5,484 nt of DNA from Flavobacteriaceae bacterium UBA5544 (GTDB lineage Bacteria; Bacteroidota; Bacteroidia; Flavobacteriales; Flavobacteriaceae): assembly GCA_002426755.1 (NCBI GenBank), contig DINI01000030.1, forward strand, positions 1 to 5,484, given 5' to 3'. The stretch's first letter is position 1; every line of letters begins with the position of its first letter. The notes below the pieces were generated by a model. It worked only from the letters and a program-made list of their open reading frames with translations. It was not told the DNA's origin and did no database searches. Both the position numbers and the translations under genes were made by a program. Shown here one piece after another: positions 1-5,022 of this stretch.

Positions 1-875
1 GTCAGTGTTCCGTTGCAGTCCACCGTTACGGGTGAAAGGGTAGGAGATATCGGGTTGATTGAATCCTCAACTGTAACAAGGGCATTACAAGTATCAGCTT
101 GCCCAATAGAATCAGTAACAGTTAGTGTCACGGTTACTGGCGTTCCTATATTTGAACAAGTAAACGTGTCAATATCCAGCGCAAGTGAAGCAATACCAAA
201 ATCATCCAAACTGCCATTATCTATGTCAGCGGGTGTAATAGTAGCATTGCCACTTGCATCAAGTTGTACAGTTATGGATTGGCAAATTGCTGTGGGAGGA
301 GCGTCAGCTCTAAAAGTTGCCGTAAAATTATTTGCGTTATTATTTACGAAGTGTGGAGTTTGAGGCGCTCCGTTAACGGTAAAATCAGCAAATGTAAAAA
401 CTTCCAATGTATAATCGCCCGAAGTCAATCCATTTAAAATGTTAAATCCTTGACTATCATTTCTCCATGCCTGATTAACGCCACCACAACCAGCCGCACC
501 CGTATTTATTACACTGGAATTTAAGTTTATACTGGTAAAGGTTGGCGATGCCGGTCTATTACCTGTTTCATAAATAATATAATTTAACCAACTAGATGTA
601 ATATCATCATTGTTGCATTTATACACATTATTTTGCCCACCGTTGAGTATCAAAACCCCATTTTGAGTTCCTTTGGTGCCAAAATCTGAACCATTAAAAT
701 CAACTGTTGGAACATTTGATGTAGGGTCTGTCGATGACCATAAATCAAACAATTGATTACCAGAGCCACTATCAATTATAACGAAACTCTCATAAATATT
801 GGACTGCCCAAAGGAAACAATAGAAAAAAAGGTAAATAGCACTAAAGCTACACTGCGGAAGTAAAATTTTTTCAT
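1..875 (-). CDS. Secreted surface protein with Ig/HYR-like module, N-terminal part (partial)
   Basis: The reading frame opens at ATG 873-875 and stays open to the window edge, giving 291 complete codons of a longer protein. Residues 1-23 form a signal peptide: K2-K3 and R7, a hydrophobic stretch at about 9-22, and a likely cleavage at SFG|QSN, a common Bacteroidetes pattern. Residues about 25-189 form an Asn/Gly/Ser/Thr-rich domain that I cannot name. Residues about 190-272 form an Ig/HYR-like module seen repeated in flavobacterial adhesins, with ICQSITVQLDASGNATITP at its start and VTLTVTDSIGQADTC near its end. The segment SPVTVDCNGTLT at the edge looks like the start of a further module. 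Inferred role: an exported protein at the cell surface, perhaps ending in a type IX secretion sorting domain; that end is not visible. The module has DDFG where relatives usually have DNCG, leaving three cysteines (C198, C240, C263). Exact function is unknown. Confidence 0.85.
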   Translation of the reverse strand, partial: MKKFYFRSVALVLFTFFSIVSFGQSNIYESFVIIDSGSGNQLFDLWSSTDPTSNVPTVDFNGSDFGTKGTQNGVLILNGGQNNVYKCNNDDITSSWLNYIIYETGNRPASPTFTSINLNSSVINTGAAGCGGVNQAWRNDSQGFNILNGLTSGDYTLEVFTFADFTVNGAPQTPHFVNNNANNFTATFRADAPPTAICQSITVQLDASGNATITPADIDNGSLDDFGIASLALDIDTFTCSNIGTPVTVTLTVTDSIGQADTCNALVTVEDSINPISPTLSPVTVDCNGTL

Positions 876-975
876 AAGTAAGGTCTTTAACATTAAAGCG
901 TATTTTGGTTGCGTTTGTTAACATGAAAAACGCATTTTTTATACTACGCTATTAATCAATAAATTAAGGGAGAGA

Positions 976-983
976 CAAAATTA
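976..983 (-). promoter_or_regulatory. Candidate -7 box for the surface-protein gene
   Basis: The minus strand reads TAATTTTG, an exact match to the Bacteroidetes -7 consensus TAnnTTTG, and is the only exact match between 876 and 983 on this strand. It lies about 100 bp upstream of the surface-protein ATG. No TTG element sits at the expected distance of about 19 bp, so this is a weak call; other regulators or sigma factors could drive the gene. Confidence 0.3.
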
Positions 984-1045
984 TGAAACAAAAACTTTAA
1001 CGCTTTATAATTTCGACAAAGCGCATAAATTCACTTTAAAGGAAT

Positions 1046-1128
1046 GTTTATTCAAAAAATTAGTTGAATTTTTGAATTTAATAGAGTATTTATTCTTTTA
1101 AATTCAAAAGATTTGATTTTTTAATAAA
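1046..1128. repeat. Nested imperfect inverted repeat
   Basis: The inner arms, TTTTGAATTTAA at 1070-1081 and TTAAATTCAAAA at 1098-1109, are perfect 12-bp complements around a 16-nt loop. The outer arms, GTTTATTCAAAAAAT at 1046-1060 and ATTTTTTAATAAAC at 1115-1128, pair over 14 positions with a single bulged C. An asymmetric internal loop joins the two levels. It could fold as a hairpin in RNA of either strand, acting as a terminator or end-protecting structure for the DUF1003 transcript, or it could be a remnant of a small mobile element. Nearly all pairs are A-T, so the structure is only moderately stable. Confidence 0.6.
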
Positions 1129-1258
1129 CGTTTTCGTTCTAAAATTTGATAACTATTATAACGAAATCTTGATGGATAAATGTTATACATATTTTTTCCT
1201 AGAAACAAGTGAGTGTAATAATATTTTTTATTTCAATTATGACCAATTGCCTGCTGTC

Positions 1259-1972
1259 TTACTGCTTTTTAACTGTATTGATTTGCTTCATAATATCTTC
1301 CATCATTTCAACTTGCATTTGTTGGATATTTAATAATTCCTGTTGTTGATGGATGATAAGATGGTCGAGTTTTTCGTGCAAAGTTCGTATTTCGAGTTCT
1401 GCCTTAAGGTTTATCATGTAATCTTGTTTTGCACGTTCTCTATCTTTTTCTTCCTGACGATTTTGACTCATCATGATTACTGGTGCCTGCAATGCTGCCA
1501 AACAAGACAGAATAAGATTGAGTAAGATAAATGGGTAGGGGTCAAAACCTTTGTTGGCAAGTAAAATAATGTTTATGGTAATCCAAACGCCAATGATAAT
1601 TGAAAATAGAATTATAAACGTCCAACTACCACCAAAGGAAGCGACTTTGTCAGCTAATTGTTGACCAAAAGAATTTGTCGTCGATTCTTCTTTATCAGAA
1701 ATTGTACCAGCGGTAATCAATTCTTGATTTTCAATGCTTGTGAGAACATCTTTTTCCAACTGGGAAAGCTCCCCAGCTTCATGGATAAGATAAGTCTCCA
1801 AATATCTCTGACGGTAATGGTTGAGTTCAGATACAGAGAGGCAACTCTTTCTTGTGAAATTTGGGTGCTCGATTTTTATGAGCTTGAAAATGCTTTCCCT
1901 AATTTGCGCAGCGGGAATCATTTCGGATTTAGGTAGTTCCTGACCTGACAGTGTACTCTTGAAGGTTTCCAT
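1259..1972 (-). CDS. DUF1003 domain membrane protein
   Basis: This is a 237-residue protein of the DUF1003 family (PF06210), whose biochemical function is unknown. Residues about 1-100 form a soluble N-terminal region, including PAAQIRESIFKLIK, an EHPNF segment and ELSQLEKDVL. The DUF1003 core covers about 105-205: LADKVASFGGSW precedes a first membrane helix at about 117-138, the family signature FDPYPFILLN at 143-152 leads into a second helix at about 148-168, and SQNRQ at 169-173 is followed by a charged stretch. DYMINLKAELEIRTLHEKLDHL (184-205) starts a C-terminal amphipathic, probably coiled-coil segment running to the end, rich in Gln and Met. It is likely an inner-membrane protein with both termini in the cytoplasm. 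It stands alone between two gene-free regions, with no exact TAnnTTTG box upstream. The start is ATG at 1970-1972 after an A-rich leader. Family assignment is firm; function is not. Confidence 0.92.
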   Translation of the reverse strand: METFKSTLSGQELPKSEMIPAAQIRESIFKLIKIEHPNFTRKSCLSVSELNHYRQRYLETYLIHEAGELSQLEKDVLTSIENQELITAGTISDKEESTTNSFGQQLADKVASFGGSWTFIILFSIIIGVWITINIILLANKGFDPYPFILLNLILSCLAALQAPVIMMSQNRQEEKDRERAKQDYMINLKAELEIRTLHEKLDHLIIHQQQELLNIQQMQVEMMEDIMKQINTVKKQ

Positions 1973-2312
1973 TTTGTTTGTTTAAGTTGCTAATTCCATT
2001 TTGATCCGCATGATAACCAAGAAAATGCACTTTCTAAGATAATGAGAAAAAATAGGCTGGCAAAATGATGTTTGACTTATGAACTATATCCTGAAAATAG
2101 ACGGAAGTAGAGATATAAATTCACCAAAATATGATACCATACAATTGTGATGGACAAGCCAATAAAAAATTTCACAACAAGCCTTGTAATGTATAGCCTA
2201 GAATATTAGAAAGAAATAAAACTATACTTTGGACAATACCACTTTCGGATTGCAGATCAGAAACTGAATATTTCTTATTTAATTAAAATAATGAGACAAA
2301 TGATTTAAAAAC
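1973..2312. other. Gene-free region upstream of the DUF1003 gene
   Basis: About 340 bases between the DUF1003 start and the tRNA terminator contain no supportable gene, repeat or RNA motif. The longest tempting frame that I followed (2079-2150, plus, 23 codons) has no recognisable content. The DUF1003 promoter should lie here, but no exact TAnnTTTG box is present on the minus strand. Confidence 0.5.
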
Positions 2313-2344
2313 AAAAAAAGCCAAGACTTAACATCTTGACTTTT
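2313..2344 (-). terminator. Intrinsic terminator after tRNA-Met
   Basis: On the minus strand, AAGTCAAGA (from 2342 down to 2334) pairs with TCTTGGCTT (2326 down to 2318) over nine positions with one G-U pair, around a 7-nt loop. A run of seven T follows (2319-2313). It starts about 16 bases past the tRNA 3' end and ends a monocistronic tRNA transcript. Confidence 0.87.
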
Positions 2345-2359
2345 CCCTTGTTTACTGCG

Positions 2360-2433
2360 TAGCGAGAGGGGGGCACGATCCCCCGACCTCCGGGTTATGA
2401 ATCCGACGCTCTAACCAGCTGAGCTACCTCGCC
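2360..2433 (-). tRNA. tRNA-Met (anticodon CAT), probably elongator
   Basis: The 74-nt gene folds as a full cloverleaf: acceptor GGCGAGG against TCTCGCT (G-U at both ends), D stem GCTC/GAGC with loop AGCTGGTTA, anticodon loop TTCATAA with CAT at 2397-2399, five-base variable region, and T stem GGGGG/CCCCC. The discriminator is A73 and CCA is not encoded. The first pair is G1-U72 and the anticodon stem lacks the three stacked G-C pairs of initiators, so elongator Met is the best call; tRNA-Ile2, whose CAT is modified to lysidine, is not fully excluded. Oddities are an A31-C39 mismatch at the top of the anticodon loop and a T-loop reading ATCGTGC in place of the usual TTCRANY. Confidence 0.93.
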
Positions 2434-2445
2434 AAATTAAGGCTG

Positions 2446-2476
2446 CAAATATAAAAACAAATTACGGCTTCACAAA
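2446..2476 (-). promoter_or_regulatory. Promoter of tRNA-Met
   Basis: The minus strand carries TTTG (2476-2473), 19 bp of spacer, then TATATTTG (2453-2446), matching the Bacteroidetes consensus TTTG/TAnnTTTG at both elements. The -7 box ends 12 bp before the tRNA 5' end, which predicts a very short leader that RNase P would remove. Confidence 0.83.
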
Positions 2477-2492
2477 TAATACGGCACTAAAT

Positions 2493-2500
2493 TATTTTTG
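2493..2500 (+). promoter_or_regulatory. Candidate -7 box for the START-like gene
   Basis: TATTTTTG matches TAnnTTTG exactly and would give a leader of about 55 nt before ATG 2562. No TTG is found at the expected upstream spacing. If real, it forms a divergent promoter pair with the tRNA-Met promoter about 20 bp away. Confidence 0.3.
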
Positions 2501-2561
2501 TGAAATAAGTTTTTATACTAAACAAATAATTATATATTGAGCGTGCTAATAAAAAACAATT

Positions 2562-2954
2562 ATGGACGATAAAATTAAGTTTGAAATGGAGTTCCCAATC
2601 CATGCTTCACCTCAACTTTTATTTCAATATATATCAACACCTTCGGGCTTATCAGAATGGTTTGCCGACAATGTGAATTCACGTGGCGAGGTCTTTACCT
2701 TTATTTGGGACGGAAGTCAAGAAACTGCTAAACTTTTGAGCAAGAAAAGTGGTGAGCGCATCCGTTTTAGATGGATGGCTGATGAAGAAGATGGAGAATC
2801 TTATTATTTCGAAATAAGAATTCAAGTGGATGAAATCACGAAAGACGTTTCTTTGATTGTCACAGATTACATCGATGAAGACGAAATGGAAGAAGCCAAA
2901 ATGCTTTGGGAAAACCAAATTTCTGATTTGAAACAGGTTTTGGGATCCGCATAG
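2562..2954 (+). CDS. START-like (SRPBCC fold) domain protein
   Basis: This 130-residue protein fits the START-like / AHSA1-related SRPBCC superfamily, small helix-grip proteins that hold a hydrophobic ligand or assist other proteins. The first strand and helix are visible as KFEMEFPIHASPQLLFQYIS (6-25), then the family hallmark STPSGLSEWFAD (25-36), in which a Trp follows the Ser-Glu pair. Alternating strands follow (EVFTFIWDGSQETAKLL, ERIRFRWMAD, YYFEIRIQV, VSLIVTDYID), and a C-terminal amphipathic helix (about 107-127) closes the fold. The whole protein is this one domain, and it is acidic overall. There is no signal peptide, so it is cytoplasmic. A terminator follows 27 bp after the stop, separating it from the same-strand aminotransferase gene. 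Ligand and role are unknown; the fold assignment is good. Confidence 0.9.
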   Translation: MDDKIKFEMEFPIHASPQLLFQYISTPSGLSEWFADNVNSRGEVFTFIWDGSQETAKLLSKKSGERIRFRWMADEEDGESYYFEIRIQVDEITKDVSLIVTDYIDEDEMEEAKMLWENQISDLKQVLGSA

Positions 2955-2974
2955 GCTCACACTGATTTTAATTA

Positions 2975-2982
2975 TATCTTTG
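2975..2982 (+). promoter_or_regulatory. Candidate -7 box for the aminotransferase gene, overlapping the terminator stem
   Basis: TATCTTTG matches TAnnTTTG exactly and its last base is the first base of the terminator stem. RNA starting about 4-7 bases further on would lack part of the left stem arm, escape termination and have a leader of about 25 nt. There is no TTG at the usual -33 spacing, so the call rests on one element plus position. Confidence 0.4.
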
Positions 2983-3013
2983 TCTCGATTTTTAAAACAT
3001 CGAGACTTTTTTT
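2982..3013 (+). terminator. Intrinsic terminator of the START-like gene, abutting the next start codon
   Basis: GTCTCGAT (2982-2989) and ATCGAGAC (2999-3006) form a perfect 8-bp stem around a 9-nt A/T loop, followed by seven T (3007-3013). The T-run ends at the base before ATG 3014 of the aminotransferase gene. The opposite strand lacks a T-run after the stem, so it works in the plus direction only. Confidence 0.85.
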
Positions 3014-3859
3014 ATGGTTAATTTTAACGGAACTTTGCATCAAAATAAAACAGAAATACTTTCCATCGAAAATCGGGGCTATAAATATGGAGACGCACTT
3101 TTTGAGACCTTAAAAGTAGTGCATGGTAAAATTTTGTTTTGGGAAGACCATTATTTTAGACTGATGTCTTCCATGCGAATTCTTCGGATGGAAATCCCGA
3201 TGAATTTTACGATGGAATTTTTAGAAGCCGAAATAATTAAAACACTTGAGGCTAGTGAGTTATTAAAAGATACCGCAAGAATCCGTTTCAATGTGCATAG
3301 GTCAGAGGGCGGTAAATATCTTCCGGAAACAAATGCAATTGACTATAATATTGTAGTTGAAAAATTAGATTCAGATTTCTACTCATTAACTGAAAAACCA
3401 TTCAGCGTTGAGTTGTTTAAAGATTTTTTTGTTGCTCCAGGTTTGCTTTCAACATTAAAAACGAATAATAAAGTTGTCAATGTATTGGGAAGTATTTACG
3501 CCAGTGAAAACAACTTTGATAATTGTCTGTTGTTGAATACAAATAAGAACATTGTGGAGGGTTTAAATGGAAACCTGTTTTTAGTGAAAGACACAATTAT
3601 TAAAACCCCTCCTTTGGAAGATGGTTGTTTAAAAGGAATATTGAGAAAACAAATCATTGAAATCATCAATCATTTGGAAGGATATGAGCTTGTAGAAGCT
3701 TCAATTTCTCCTTTTGAACTTCAAAAAGCTGATGAATTATTTTTAACAAACGTCATTGTGGGGATTCAACCAATTACTTCATATAGAAAGAAAGAATACA
3801 CCTCTAACGTATCTAAAATTTTGATTGATAAATTGAATATGAAAGTGCGATTGGGTTAG
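3014..3859 (+). CDS. Class IV PLP-dependent enzyme (aminodeoxychorismate lyase / aminotransferase type)
   Basis: This 281-residue protein belongs to the fold-type IV PLP family, which includes 4-amino-4-deoxychorismate lyase (folate pathway), branched-chain aminotransferase and D-amino-acid transaminase. All family blocks appear in order: NRGYKYGDALFETLK (20-34); DHYFRLMSSMRIL (45-57); STLKTNNKVVNVL (146-158), where K149 aligns with the PLP-binding lysine; IVEGLNGNLFLV (180-191), with E182 and N187 in the cofactor-site motif; TPPLEDGCLKGILR (198-211), the phosphate-binding region; and ELFLTNVIVGIQPI (241-254). Length is normal. The Asn-Val-Ile-Val segment in the last block is less like the Gly-Thr-Ala of branched-chain enzymes, so a PabC-like lyase is my first guess, but sequence alone does not settle it. 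ATG 3014 is supported because NFNGTL sits where the family begins. The terminator just upstream suggests it has its own promoter. It converges on the YqgE/AlgH gene with a 4-bp overlap. Confidence 0.9.
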   Translation: MVNFNGTLHQNKTEILSIENRGYKYGDALFETLKVVHGKILFWEDHYFRLMSSMRILRMEIPMNFTMEFLEAEIIKTLEASELLKDTARIRFNVHRSEGGKYLPETNAIDYNIVVEKLDSDFYSLTEKPFSVELFKDFFVAPGLLSTLKTNNKVVNVLGSIYASENNFDNCLLLNTNKNIVEGLNGNLFLVKDTIIKTPPLEDGCLKGILRKQIIEIINHLEGYELVEASISPFELQKADELFLTNVIVGIQPITSYRKKEYTSNVSKILIDKLNMKVRLG

Positions 3860-4416
3860 TTGTAACTAGGATTTTCCGGAGCATTGGACCAAATAGAATA
3901 ATCGCCGCCCAATTCTAACATTTTTTCTTTCCAAAAAGCATCATCATTCTTTTCGATGAGGGATTTCTTGTAAATATTCTCGGTAACGACCCATGAATTC
4001 GATTGCAATTCTTTTTCTAATTGCTCTGGTTCCCATCCTGAATATCCCAAAAAGAAGCGGATATCGGAAGCATCGATTTTACCTAAATTAATGAGACTCA
4101 ATGCCACATCAAAATCACCGCCCCAATAAATGCCTAAAGAAATTTCAATACTTTCCGGAATCAATTCCGGCACTCGGTGGATAAAGTATAGATTATCCTG
4201 TTCAACGGGTCCACCGTTATACACTTTAAATTTGGCTTCCGTATTGGGAACTAAATCAGTCAATGTATATTCTAAAGGTTTATTGAGAATAAAACCAATG
4301 GAGCCTTCTTCAGTAAAATCTGCCAATAAAATAACGGAGCGGTTGAACGAACTATCGCCGATAATCGAGGGTTCTGCAATAAGTAAATGTCCTTTTTTGG
4401 GCTTGATGGTAATCAT
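3856..4416 (-). CDS. yqgE: YqgE/AlgH family protein
   Basis: This 186-residue protein matches the YqgE/AlgH family (DUF179, PF02622) over its full length, close to the usual size of about 187. Visible family blocks are KGHLLIAEPSIIGDSSFNRSV (8-28), GSIGFILNKPL (38-48), YNGGPVEQDNLYFIHR (66-81), GIYWGGDFD (95-103) and RFFLGYSGWEPEQLEKEL (120-137), the last holding the hallmark Gly-Tyr-Ser-Gly-Trp. There is no signal peptide or membrane helix, so it is cytoplasmic. The molecular function of the family is not established; AlgH was named from an alginate regulation phenotype in Pseudomonas, which need not apply here. Its TAA stop at 3856-3858 overlaps the TAG stop of the convergent aminotransferase gene. 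A terminator between HU and this gene implies separate transcription. Confidence 0.95.
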   Translation of the reverse strand: MITIKPKKGHLLIAEPSIIGDSSFNRSVILLADFTEEGSIGFILNKPLEYTLTDLVPNTEAKFKVYNGGPVEQDNLYFIHRVPELIPESIEISLGIYWGGDFDVALSLINLGKIDASDIRFFLGYSGWEPEQLEKELQSNSWVVTENIYKKSLIEKNDDAFWKEKMLELGGDYSIWSNAPENPSYN

Positions 4417-4435
4417 AGCAAAAATGATTTAGAAT

Positions 4436-4466
4436 TAAATCTAAAAAATATTTATCAAAAAACCAA
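4436..4466 (-). promoter_or_regulatory. Weak candidate promoter for yqgE
   Basis: The minus strand has TTG (4466-4464), a 20-bp spacer and TAGATTTA (4443-4436), which differs from TAnnTTTG in the last base. It would start RNA roughly a dozen bases before ATG 4416. A promoter is expected here because the HU terminator lies just upstream, but the match is imperfect in very A/T-rich DNA. Confidence 0.3.
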
Positions 4467-4501
4467 TATTTTTGTTGATTAACCCATTAGAAAACTGGAA
4501 C

Positions 4502-4531
4502 AAAAAAAGCCTGCTTAAGGTAGCAGGCTTT
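4502..4531 (-). terminator. Intrinsic terminator of the HU gene
   Basis: AAAGCCTGC and GCAGGCTTT (4531-4523 and 4514-4506 on the minus strand) form a perfect 9-bp stem around an 8-nt loop. Seven T (4508-4502) overlap the end of the stem. It begins 22 bp after the HU stop codon and separates HU from yqgE. Confidence 0.92.
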
Positions 4532-4553
4532 AAATTGTCTTAAAAAAACCGTA

Positions 4554-4826
4554 TTAGTTTACAGCTTTTGATAAATCAGAACCAGCTTTAAACTTCACAA
4601 CGTTTTTAGCTTTGATTTTTATGGTTTTACCAGTTTGAGGGTTTCTTCCTTCTCTAGCAGATCTTTTAGATACTGACCAAGATCCAAATCCTACTAAAGA
4701 TACTCTCTTTCCTTTTTGTAATGCTCCTTCCACGTCAATTAAAAAAGAATCTAATGCTTTTTTTGCAGCTGCTTTAGTAATTCCAGCGTTTTCTGCCATT
4801 CCATTGATTAAATCTGTTTTGTTCAT
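4554..4826 (-). CDS. hup: HU family DNA-binding protein
   Basis: This is a 90-residue histone-like HU protein, exactly the usual length. It begins MNKTDLINGMAENAGITKAA, the standard HU helix 1 and turn. The helical dimerisation part covers about 1-40, and VSLVGFGSWSV (42-52) is the beta-sheet saddle with the conserved Gly-Phe-Gly. The flexible DNA-binding arm follows at about 53-75 and contains the hallmark RNPQTG (61-66), whose proline intercalates into bent DNA in this family. The C-terminal end FKAGSDLSKAVN closes the fold. It acts as a dimer on the nucleoid, bending and compacting DNA with little sequence preference. It is monocistronic, with a strong -33/-7 promoter about 60 bp upstream and a strong terminator downstream, fitting an abundant protein. 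IHF-like roles are possible, but HU is the better match. Confidence 0.97.
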   Translation of the reverse strand: MNKTDLINGMAENAGITKAAAKKALDSFLIDVEGALQKGKRVSLVGFGSWSVSKRSAREGRNPQTGKTIKIKAKNVVKFKAGSDLSKAVN

Positions 4827-4888
4827 AAAATTAAAGTTTTTAATTATTAAAAAATAGTTGGGTTAAACGAAAATGTTAAATCCTCATA

Positions 4889-4918
4889 CAAATTTATACG
4901 GAATATCCACCTATGCAA
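4889..4918 (-). promoter_or_regulatory. Promoter of the HU gene
   Basis: The minus strand reads TTG (4918-4916), a 19-bp spacer, and TAAATTTG (4896-4889), an exact match to the Bacteroidetes consensus at both elements and with the same spacing as the tRNA-Met promoter. The predicted leader is about 55 nt, A/T-rich, with no Shine-Dalgarno sequence. Confidence 0.8.
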
Positions 4919-4942
4919 GTAATAGCAAGGGAAATACGATTT

Positions 4943-4973
4943 TTTGTTGATAACTTAACGCATTTGTTGATAA
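4943..4973. repeat. Direct repeat TTTGTTGATAA, two copies 20 bp apart
   Basis: Identical 11-bp copies lie at 4943-4953 and 4963-4973, with starts separated by two helical turns. On the minus strand they contain TTATCAACA, one base away from the DnaA box TTATCCACA. A related TTATCAATA lies at 5018-5010. They sit between the fmt stop codon and the HU promoter, about 25 bp upstream of its -33 element. Confidence 0.5.
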
Positions 4974-4998
4974 AGGGAATGCATTTTATCGATGTTTT

Positions 4999-5017
4999 AA
5001 AAATATCAGTATTGATA
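4999..5017 (-). terminator. Weak candidate terminator of fmt
   Basis: On the minus strand, TATCA and TGATA (5017-5013 and 5008-5004) form a 5-bp stem with a 4-nt loop, followed by five T. It lies 6 bp past the fmt stop codon, the right place, but the stem is short and nearly all A-T, so it may not stop transcription by itself. Confidence 0.25.
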
Positions 5018-5022
5018 AGGGT

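Larger units (their letters stand above)
876..1258. other. Gene-free A+T-rich region between surface-protein and DUF1003 genes
   Basis: No convincing coding frame is present on either strand. The region lies downstream of the DUF1003 gene and upstream of the surface-protein gene, both on the minus strand. It holds one promoter-like box (976-983), a nested inverted repeat (1046-1128) and a shorter inverted repeat, TTTCGTT at 1132-1138 and AACGAAA at 1160-1166. No classical GC-stem terminator follows the DUF1003 stop codon, so the inverted repeats may be what separates the two genes. Confidence 0.6.

Noticed and set aside
13..363. Plus-strand open frame of 116 codons
   Set aside because: It is the antisense shadow of the surface-protein gene, whose minus-strand frame has a signal peptide and a recognisable module; the plus frame has no family features.
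1046..1166. Insertion sequence or CRISPR repeat
   Set aside because: There is no transposase, no regular repeat-spacer pattern and no clear target-site duplication; only inverted repeats are visible.
1343..1936. Two plus-strand open frames inside the DUF1003 gene
   Set aside because: The minus-strand frame matches DUF1003 over the same bases; the plus frames are Phe/Cys-rich low-quality translations.
2079..2150. Small plus-strand frame of 23 codons in the gene-free gap
   Set aside because: It is short, has no good promoter or known similarity, and such frames are expected by chance.
2679..2960. Minus-strand open frame of 93 codons
   Set aside because: It is antisense to the START-like gene and has no recognisable content.
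4130..4432. Plus-strand open frame of 100 codons
   Set aside because: It is antisense to yqgE, which matches its family over its full length.
4889..5018. Replication origin between fmt and HU
   Set aside because: Only two or three imperfect DnaA-like boxes are present, with no dnaA gene or clear unwinding element; the boxes are kept as a repeat finding only.
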